Positions 45,790 through 64,000 of a stretch of 64,000 nucleotides of DNA are shown here, one piece after another. Position 1 is the first letter of the stretch. Each line of letters begins with the position of its first letter. The translations under genes and the position numbers were made by a program. Origin of the DNA: Styela clava (lineage: Eukaryota; Chordata; Ascidiacea; Stolidobranchia; Styelidae); the NCBI RefSeq assembly GCF_964204865.1, contig NC_135261.1:10540001-10604000 (forward strand), written 5' to 3'. The notes beneath the pieces are model-generated. The model was not told where the DNA came from, did not search any database, and was given only the letters and a program-made list of their open reading frames with translations.

Positions 45790-47406
45790 AACTTGTACTC
45801 TGTTTTTGAATGCTTTATGTTGCTGCAGCGAACATAAGTCCCCATTCAAGGCTGAACAAGTGGGAATCAACAACAACAACCGAAATATATGTTCTGATCG
45901 GTCTTCTTCTAAACATGGGGATTGTGAAGCTGCCAGCTTTACATCTGTACTGGAGCACCATGGAGCCTTACAAAACAAATATCTTCAGACAAGCCATGAG
46001 TCGAAATCGATTTCAATTGCTGTACCAGACAATGTTACATTGCTGCACAAGCGACGAACAAAACAGAATTAGAGGGGACAAAATAGATCCAATTGTCCAA
46101 CAATTAGTATCAACGTTTCAGAGGTATTTTTGTCCTTATTTTTATTATTTTATTTTAATAGCAGGCTTCGACCCACCATACTTACCTTGTTTTATACTTC
46201 GTCTTTTCAGGTATTTTTGTCCTTATCAAAATGTATCGGCCGATGAAACCATGATTGCATATAAAGGAAGAGTTTCATTCAGAAGATATATGCCAAACAA
46301 ACCGGTTAAATGGGGCATCATTGCTAGATCGATTGCTGATTCAACAACTGGATACATTTTCAATGTAAAAATAGATTATGGTAATCCAAACTTGGAACAA
46401 CTTCCACCCGGCGTCACAAAAACTTCGAATTTAGTTTTGCAACTAATGGAAAGTCATCTGGATAGAGGATATCACGTATTTGTTGATAGGTATGTTGATT
46501 ATTCGGTATTGATAAGACAAATTAGATAATTTACGTCTCGGCGCCATACTGCGTTCTATTTTAGATAACGAATCATTGTCGGATATATCAATCAATTGCA
46601 TAAACTGTTTTATCACAACCAATTTTTAATAATATTCATTTTTAATTTAGACTCTACAACTCTATCGCATTAGCCGAGGAATTGCAGCGAAGGAAAACAT
46701 CGATAACGGGAACAGTCATGGCAAACCGGAAGGGACTTCCAGCAGAAATAAAAACAAAACTAAAGAAAGGGGAAATCATCTCACTACGAAAAGGACAATT
46801 ACTCGCACTACTATGGCAAGATAAGAGGCCGATTCCAATACTTTCTACGTATTGTAATGGTGACGAGGTCATAGAGAAACAGTTGCGAGGTTCATCAGAA
46901 ACCATAAAAAAACCTACGTGTATTGAACTTTATAACAAATTCATGGGAGGCGTAGATTTGGCAGATCAGTATACCAGCTATTACAACTTCTCTAGGAAAT
47001 CGGTGAAATGGTGGAAAAAAATATTTTTCTGGCTGATTGAAACAAGCGTCTCGAACAGTTATATTATTTACAAATTAACTCGCCCTGAAGGTAGAACTGA
47101 TACACTTCTCAAGTACAGACAAATGGTGATCGATGATCTTTTAGCTGGTGTTCGTACCAGTCAAAAAAAGAGCCCAAAACTCCAAGTCCTCCTCCAAAAA
47201 AAATTAAACTGGCGAACGAAAGACTCAACGGCCTATTACATATTCAGTCAAAAGAAGCGAAACAGCGCCGATGTAAAGTATGCAGCACAAAAACACAAAG
47301 AAGAGAAACAACATATATTTGCATCACATGCTTCGACGCGCCCGCTTTACATCCAGGAAACTGTTTCGCTCGCTACCATACTCTTCTGGATTATCGATGT
47401 AATTGA
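45790..47406 (+). pseudogene. piggyBac-type transposase, 5'-truncated, two introns
   Basis: A DDE transposase of the piggyBac (DDE_Tnp_1_7) family. Visible parts: ISPHSRLNKWES, LLLNMGIVKLPALHLYW, SADETMIAYKGR (first Asp), HVFVD (second Asp), NRKGLP, FMGGVDLADQYTSYY (third Asp), and a C-terminal Cys-rich finger (RRCKVCSTKT, ICITCFDAPALHPGNCF, stop at 47404-47406). The three catalytic Asp are kept. Two introns: 46124-46210 (87 nt, flanked by an 18-bp direct repeat) and 46490-46650. Removing them restores the family's usual sequence at both joins. The N-terminus is missing; coding similarity begins right at the U2/LINE junction. A one-base shift in an A run at about 47163-47169 separates the C-terminal finger from the catalytic part. 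No terminal repeats were found, so domestication cannot be excluded. Confidence 0.8.
46124..46210 (+). other. 87-nt intron flanked by 18-bp direct repeats
   Basis: The sequence AGGTATTTTTGTCCTTAT occurs at 46122-46139 and again at 46209-46226. Splicing GT (46124) to AG (46210) removes one copy plus about 70 unrelated bases and restores FQRYFCPYQNVSADE. The insert is 29 codons with no stop, so retention would keep the frame. Confidence 0.75.
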
Positions 47407-48639
47407 CACTGCAATGGGCAATAGGGCGTTCCAGAATTTTCTGGAGCGCGAAGGACCCCATAAAACAAGTCCTAACGAGTGGGTAAACCGACACCTCTTG
47501 GGTCCACATGGAAGCTCGGTAATAAATTTACTATGTTCGTATGTTTCAAGTACATATGTGTTACAGTTGTATGAATATGCAATGTGACTACTTTGTTTAT
47601 TTTGCAATATGTTATCCTTGTGAGTGACAATAATTGGCCATTATTAATGTTATTGGAATATATAGCGAATGAAGGATATATTTTTATGCTAGTAAACGAT
47701 TTTGTTTTCTTTGTTCAAATTTGATATTTTCGTATAATAAAATGATTCTGATTGCTGAATAAAATGTTCGAATTGAATCTTTATCGCAATGAGAGATCAA
47801 GACAAGTTATCATCAACTTATGTTATAATAGCATGAGAGAGCAATTCCGACAAGATACGCGTGTGTAGGTGAGTTCTTTCACCTACGACTGAAGTGTCGG
47901 AATGAACGATAACTGATGACACCGCTGGGTTCGCCCCTTTCCCGATGAATCAAAAACTAAATACGAGAGAGAATGAATAGGAGAGAACTCTCTCGTTTTC
48001 ACCTTGGCACGGAACGGTAAAATTGAAAAAACTGATCTTGGCATCGAAAGTGAAGCAATAAGTTGAATGAAAGTACGTCCATGTTGGGGATACAATCAAA
48101 TTGAGCAGAACATAACCGCAAGCGAAATTGTTGGAAAATATAACCACCACGTGGCTGATGCTCAGTTTGAAATGAATTAACAGAGCAAATAATGTTAACT
48201 TGGTTCCACTAAAAATGATAATTATTTTAATAAAATAATCGATTTCACAAAAAAATGCGTCTCTGTGTTAAAGTGTTCAATTATCTCATATTTTTGTGCG
48301 TTCATTGCCACGACAATCACTAGCAAATAACTATATCAGTTTATATTACATATTGGAATAATACAATCATAGTACAATAGTACAATAATCGTAAGAAATA
48401 ATAAAAATAAAATGAACAAGAGAGCTATGCTCAAATAAATGGAAAGGAAGACGAGAATGAAATATTTTAACCACAATTTTCTAAAAAATTATATCCTGAA
48501 CGAAGCTGCCAACTGTGGAGCATCGTAACTTCTGAACTTACTAGTACCGGTGGCCAGCCAGACTGCTTCGACTTTACCTGGTCTCGTAACGATGATTATT
48601 CATGCGTATTGTGCCAACATAAATACCAAATGATTCAAA
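47407..48639. other. 3' flank of piggyBac copy
   Basis: No gene is seen. AATAAA motifs occur near 47520 and 47737. I searched by eye for a TTAA-flanked terminal repeat and did not find a convincing one. Confidence 0.35.
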
Positions 48640-48647
48640 TACTAAAT

Positions 48648-49598
48648 CAGGGTGGTCCAAGGTTGTGAGGTTGGTGGGCGGCAAAAACTTTTGAGGATGT
48701 ATCGCGGGCCGCAGACGGAGAGAATCCAAAAGCGATCAAAACATCGCGAGTTTACTCACTTTACATATATTTCGAAATGAGAGTTTACGGTTATAATCAG
48801 TTATTTAAGGAAAATATAGAAAGCTTTCAGTTATTTTAAAATTGCTTAGCGAGAAATACCGCGGCATTTTCGGTATCTTTTCTCGTGTTTGGTTTTGTAA
48901 TGTCGCTTCGAATTATATTGTTTCGTGGTTGATATTACTTGAAAACACACCAGACACTGTGGTTTGACGTTGTTATGGATTAGGAAATATATTTTCTCAC
49001 AGTTTACCTCGGTCACCTTTATTTACACTCATGGTATGATGAATTGGTATATTTGACTAATTTTAGTACTGGTAGCGTGAGCAGACCTGGAGTTATCGTC
49101 AAAGAACAAGCAAGTCCGTCTAAGTTGGGATTCCAGACCAAGCTAAAAAAAAACTGAATCGCGCGGCGCTAAGTCAGCTCTGTGGTTTGTCACTGCTGTC
49201 ACATGGCCAACGCTTGAAAATAGAAGAGTGTTTTTACTAAAATAAAGGCGTCTCTCCAAATGAGGAGTTAGTTACTTGACGCGAGCTTAAGGTACGAAAA
49301 AAAGGCTTGACCCATCTCATCGGGTCGGTCTTGTCTGCATAAGACAATCCATTCCTCTTTGTCCTGATCACAGGACGTCATTCCCATATTGGCCCCGTCT
49401 TGACGTTTATAGATACAACATTGAAATTCCGTGATTTTAACAAACATTAATACCGACATCGGGATTAGGAAAAGCGTTATTTCCAGTTGAAATAGTTCTG
49501 CCAATAAATACAAATATCTGCCAATGATTTAGTGAACGATAAAATTGTTCTGCGGGCCGCACAGAATGTGTTGGCGGGCCGCACTTTGCACCCCCCTG
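48648..49598. mobile_element. hAT-type MITE (951 bp) with 8-bp target duplication
   Basis: The ends CAGGGTGGTCCAAGG and (reverse complement of right) CAGGGGGGTGCAAAG are inverted repeats. Flanking 8-bp copies of tactaaat lie at 48640-48647 and 49599-49606. cgggccgc motifs lie near both ends. A minus-strand frame of 81 codons at 49268-49513 is unrecognised and may be a leftover or captured fragment. Confidence 0.85.
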
Positions 49599-49606
49599 TA
49601 CTAAAT

Positions 49607-50029
49607 GATTCGACTCCACTATATCAAATCTTTGACAGTAGGCGTACTTTACCTTGTACAGGTACTGACCGTACCCAGTCTACAGTCCGTCACGGGTATT
49701 GAAAAGCTTCCGAATTTCGCGTAGCACGCTTTGTGAATTGAAAACCGTGTTCCCGCGAGTGGAAATGAAACTGCGAAATTTTGGATGAAATATCAAATAT
49801 CACAGGATTCACAAGACAATAATAACATAATAAAAAACGATCCATATGTACAGGTTGTAACCAATAAAAAATTGAAGAGGATATAATATTACTCACTCAC
49901 GAGTAAAAAATCTTATAGCTAAAGGTCCTTAGGGCCTGAGATTATATTTTGGTCAACTCCTACCAATTGTTGAAACACGGTTTTCATTTATTCACAAAAG
50001 CTAGCTGTGGTAAAATCGTAAACTAGATA
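49607..50029. other. Unassigned spacer
   Basis: No gene or repeat is recognised. Confidence 0.35.
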
Positions 50030-50310
50030 GCGATCTGAGACCGCCGACTTAGCGATCTGCGGTTACGATTCTTTTGCTCTGACTCAATAGCGACACCGCG
50101 TGTCTCATCACTAATTAATTGATAGCTCGCTAATTATATGACATAATTCATCCAAAATCAATAGGTTTCTGGTCCGAGATATGATGAATGCACATGCAAA
50201 ATTCAACTTCGTTTTCGTGAGATATCGCGTAAGATACGAAAGTGCAAACAAATTGACAAATACCTCAACCTCGATCAACATACTTACCGATCGAGATCGA
50301 TAAGTACTAA
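50030..50310 (+). repeat. Dispersed repeat, cataattcatccaaaatcaa family, copy 2
   Basis: A second copy of the repeat at 25520-25795. The shared phrases are in the same order: gcgacaccgcgtgtctcatc-like start, cataattcatccaaaatcaa, atgaatgcacatgcaaaatt, cgtgagatatcgcgt, caacatacttaccgat. Confidence 0.65.
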
Positions 50311-50404
50311 ACTATTAGAAATCGACGGTATTGATTGATTTCAAAATTAACAGAGAAATAACCCAGTTAGGACAAGTTCTACTAAACTCTGGACAGTACT
50401 CTGT

Positions 50405-50648
50405 ACCAACATACAAGAAACAATATTCACAATGCAATTAATAAATATGTTGAGGCAGGGTATGATGCATATTATCATATTAGTTTTGCGTTGCCTTGTC
50501 ACGGAATTCAACGAACGCATGTTATAACAAGCACATTATTTACCAGCACGCGATTGTGCCGGATCCTGTCAAATGTACTGGCATGCCAATACATTTAATT
50601 AGAGAAAGACTTGAGTATCCTATGTGAAAATACAGAAGACAATTCTAT
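50405..50648 (+). repeat. Long direct repeat, left copy (~244 bp)
   Basis: Begins ccaacatacaagaaacaata and runs through aggcagggtatgatgcatat and gattgtgccggatcctgtca. It is nearly identical to 51359-51598. The two copies start 954 bp apart. Confidence 0.85.
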
Positions 50649-50670
50649 GTATTCTATGTACGCAGCACCC

Positions 50671-50901
50671 CTACACCACCTCAATCATCAGCTCATTTCT
50701 CACCTGCAATGATGACGGATAAGTTGCAGAATTTGCGGTGAATACCTCGAGGTACAGCCCGTGCCTCCCTTTTCTGTCGGAGCTACAGATCCTTCCAATA
50801 ATTTGCACGGAAATTGTGGTGCGCAAATGATGTCTATTTGATAATACTTCTGTTCTCAGAAACGGCCTTAGAAACTGGACAATGATACAGGGGCCCAACA
50901 A
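50671..50901 (-). other. Exon-like minus-strand frame, unknown
   Basis: A 76-codon frame (PCIIVQFLRPFLRTEVLSN, CSSDRKGRHGLYLEVF, ANSATYPSSLQ) is followed by a good donor (CAG/GTGAGA) near 50700. It has coding-like composition but I do not recognise it. It lies between the two direct repeats and may be a captured or orphan exon. Confidence 0.3.
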
Positions 50902-51358
50902 ATGCTCTATCGGGAATTTCTAGTATGTACTCAAGTTTAAATAGTGGTAAATCCCCGATCGAGTGCATAAAACCATTTTGTATCAAATGAAGCTTGGTTT
51001 ATATAGAGTCAATCTTGAATTGTCGTCTCACGATAGATAGTCCACAACAGGGAAGCGAGAAAAGATTTCATATTACTTGTGCAGATCTTATATCCCCCAT
51101 CCTAAAACTAAACAATAATTCAGGTCCCCTGGGCCCGACTGGGAGAATCTGCTTTGAACTGTGGTATATTTTTTTTTATTTACAAAAATAATTCATTTGA
51201 CAGCGAATCTAAAAAAAAATCATCTCTATAATATTGAACATTTTTATAATGGATGAATTATTTACTCAGAACAGCAATAACCCTCAAAGAATATAAAATG
51301 TATGTTGACTTTCATAGTTTGCTGAGTGGTTAACACGCCTCGGTTCCAGTAAATCAAA

Positions 51359-51598
51359 CCAACATACAAGAAACAATATTTACAATGCAATTAATAAATA
51401 TGTTGAGGCAGGGTATGATGCATATTATCATATTAGTTTTGCGTTGCCTTGTCATGGAATTCAACGAACGCATGTTATAACAAGCACTTTATTTACCAGC
51501 ACGCGATTGTGCCGGATCCTGTCAAATGTACTGGCATGCCAATAAATTTAATTAGAGAAAGACTTGAGTATTCTATGTGAAAATATAGAAGACTATTA
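51359..51598 (+). repeat. Long direct repeat, right copy (~240 bp)
   Basis: Copy of 50405-50648, differing at a handful of positions. No TG...CA ends and no obvious primer-binding site are present, so an LTR identity is not supported by eye. Confidence 0.85.
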
Positions 51599-51930
51599 TA
51601 TGTGTTTCAGGGATTGTCAAACTTAAGGACGCAAGATGTATTAAATTAGATGTGCCAGATGCAAATTAATTTATATAAATATATATATAATAAAAAATTT
51701 GGATTGACGCAAATGAATTTTTGGTTGATATAAACTGAGGTATAGCAATGTTCGTTTCTATTATTTATTTATGTTAAGTTGTACTAAAACAATAAAATAT
51801 CGCTGTCTCATTATCGCCCGGCGGCACAGATCTCTCCTTACTCAAAAATAAAAATACTTCCAAACTGCAATAATTTTGTTTCATCAATATTTATTTCTTG
51901 ATATTGATTCAAATCAAAGGCCGAATAGAC

Positions 51931-62256
<10,326 letters not shown>

Positions 62257-63102
62257 TAAGTAATGATAATGCTGATATTGAGCTTTATTTCGGATACCTA
62301 ATAAAAAACTATCATTTCTACTTAGTTGACTGTGGTTGACGATTTTATGCAAACAGATGTAACAGAATGTTCCTATAAATATTTTTTTTTCGATGGTCAA
62401 GGGATTTTTTACATAACTTTTAGGTTAGCGCCTTGAATACCACTTTCGTTTCTTTGTTCAGTACTTATTTGCGGTAGGCTGGGACTGGTAAACTTGCTCG
62501 AAATTAGTTTGGATAATCGAATACATTTTGTATTTGTGGATTGGTATTCATTGCACACTATCGTACTCGTCAACTTACCTTATTACTCGAATAACGTGAT
62601 TGGGCCCTATTTACTTACGGTAAACGACAGCAAACTGCGTTTAAATGTCTTCCAATTAGCTATACAAACGTCCACAACATCTCAATTATTAATCATTAAC
62701 AGAACAGCATTGTTTCACGGATTTCACTGGTTGATAGAACAGTAAAGTATAGTTGATAGAAAGTGAATCAGCTTCGTCGAGTATGAATGGACCAGTCATA
62801 CCGTGCGATTCATACTGAAATAGTGGGTTAAATTGACAAAGTATAAGTATATACATAAAGATCCGGTCAGTTATAGATTCAATACGATCGAATTGCAGAT
62901 AGAGGTTTTATACAATTTAGATATAATTTGAGGTAGTTGATGTTTTCAGTGCATAAAAACTAGGGCAATGAATGAGAAGTATGTGTTTGAGTATATTTAA
63001 AAGTGAATATGGTTTGGTGGATATTTCAGTATTTAAACTGTATTTTTTTCATTTAATTATTAGATATTGAATAAGTAGGCTATAATAAGAATAAGACGAA
63101 AT
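62257..63102. other. Intergenic spacer between cholinesterase genes A and B
   Basis: It holds the poly(A) signal of gene A (62300-62305) and presumably the promoter of gene B. A frame of 83 codons at 62494-62745 is unrecognised. Confidence 0.4.
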
Positions 63103-63882
63103 ATGAGATTAGTGGTTTTTGCAGCTGTGATTCTATCTTTGTTGTATATTTCCAACGCGAATTCAGATTATGCCAAAAATTTAGCGGGTTTATTGGCTCA
63201 TCTTGCCCGGAAAGAAGATCTTTATCACGGACCAATCCATGTTGAAGACTATTCAAAAGTACATTTGCCCACTGATGTTTATAACGAAAAAGGTAAATAG
63301 GTATCTTGTTTTAAGCGTAATGACAAGTTGGAGTCTGGCTGGGCGGAATATTGTAAAAATAGCTATCTTCGAGAAGATTGTAGAACTTTTCGCCGTCACA
63401 GGGTGGTTGACCAAACTGAATGCCCGTTACGACATCGCCCGCTATTTAAGTTCACGCATCTCGAACGATAAACCGCGATGCAAATGTAAGGTTTTCCCAT
63501 GAACCTTTTGCAAATACTGCCAAATAACACATACCACACATTTAATCTTTTACAGCTCAGCGTGTGGGAGAATCAAATCCACTAGTTAATACAACTTCTG
63601 GTGAAGTTGAAGGTATATCTACAGCATTGGCTCATTCGTTTTACCAGATACCGTATGCTGAACCACCTGTCGGAGAATTGAGGTACCCTAATATTACAAA
63701 ATAAATAGATTAGGCATCAATACACGTACTACAGAAAAAAAAAAGATATATATTCCAGATTTCAACCTCCGATCCCTTTGCAAACTCCAAGAAAGATTGA
63801 TGCCACGAATGGAAACGGCCGGAGGTGCCACCAATTTGAGGGACCGAATTGTATTATAACACCAATCGGATGCGGTCGGAAT
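63103..63882 (+). CDS. Cholinesterase/carboxylesterase-family gene B, 5' exons
   Basis: The first three exons of a second esterase gene, cut by the window end: 63103-63292, 63556-63682 and 63759-63882. MRLVVFAAVILSLLYISNANS is a signal peptide. Exon 2 (SNPLVNTTSGEVEG, SFYQIPYAEPPVGELR) and exon 3 (FQPPIPLQTPRKIDA) align to exons 2 and 3 of gene A with identical intron phases (1, 2, 0). This marks a tandem duplication. The catalytic part lies beyond the window; the last bases (ttccagat) may be the acceptor of exon 4. Confidence 0.85.
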
Positions 63883-64000
63883 GTATGTATCAGGCAATTA
63901 TTATCGACAAGATTATCAGATTATTACAAGATTATCAGTCTAAACAAAACAAACTATATCATTTTCAAGATTATTTTTAACTTTCGTTCAAATTCCAGAT

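Noticed and set aside
50405-51598. LTR retrotransposon
   Set aside because: The direct repeats lack TG...CA ends, a primer-binding site, a polypurine tract and any gag/pol sequence.

Overview
The window is an AT-rich animal genome segment with split genes, GT-AG introns and a dense load of transposons. No organism name can be read directly. Two things make an invertebrate chordate, probably an ascidian tunicate, my best guess (inference only): compact genes with mostly short introns, and ferroportins that lack the vertebrate hepcidin-binding cysteine.

Layout. 190-12914 (+): last exons of the exocyst subunit EXOC1/Sec3, with one ~7.8 kb intron packed with repeats. 13303-14196: a hAT-type MITE. 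14868-16556 (-) and 20673-22346 (+): two intronless, head-to-head ferroportin (SLC40A1) paralogues. 24098-28767 (-): the seven coding exons of AKTIP (FTS), a UEV-like partner in the FTS-Hook-FHIP cargo complex. 27368-27700 and 32728-33102: two copies of a tRNA-derived SINE. 29548-32593: a ~3 kb element with long inverted ends and a small spliced ORF. 33559-36008: two hAT MITEs, the second with nested elements. 37950-40437 (+): a spliced gene with an N-myristoylation-type start and a Death-like domain. 40816-45789 (-): a decayed Tx1/L1-like LINE whose 5' end is nucleotides 1-40 of U2 snRNA. 45790-47406 (+): a 5'-truncated piggyBac transposase with two introns. 48648-49598: another hAT MITE. 51931-62256 (+): a cholinesterase-family gene with a possible GPI tail; one of its introns holds a complete hAT transposon (54456-56769). 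63103 to the window end (+): the first exons of a second, tandem cholinesterase-family gene.

How the parts relate. The host genes have unrelated jobs (exocytosis, iron export, vesicle transport, probable death-fold signalling, ester hydrolysis), and no operon-like grouping is visible. Two local duplications stand out: the ferroportin pair and the cholinesterase pair. The strongest unusual signal is the U2-headed LINE, which fits a retrotransposon that used a U2 snRNA gene as target and promoter. Several coding frames break at homopolymer runs (LINE ORF2, piggyBac, cholinesterase A), so true decay and assembly error must be told apart.
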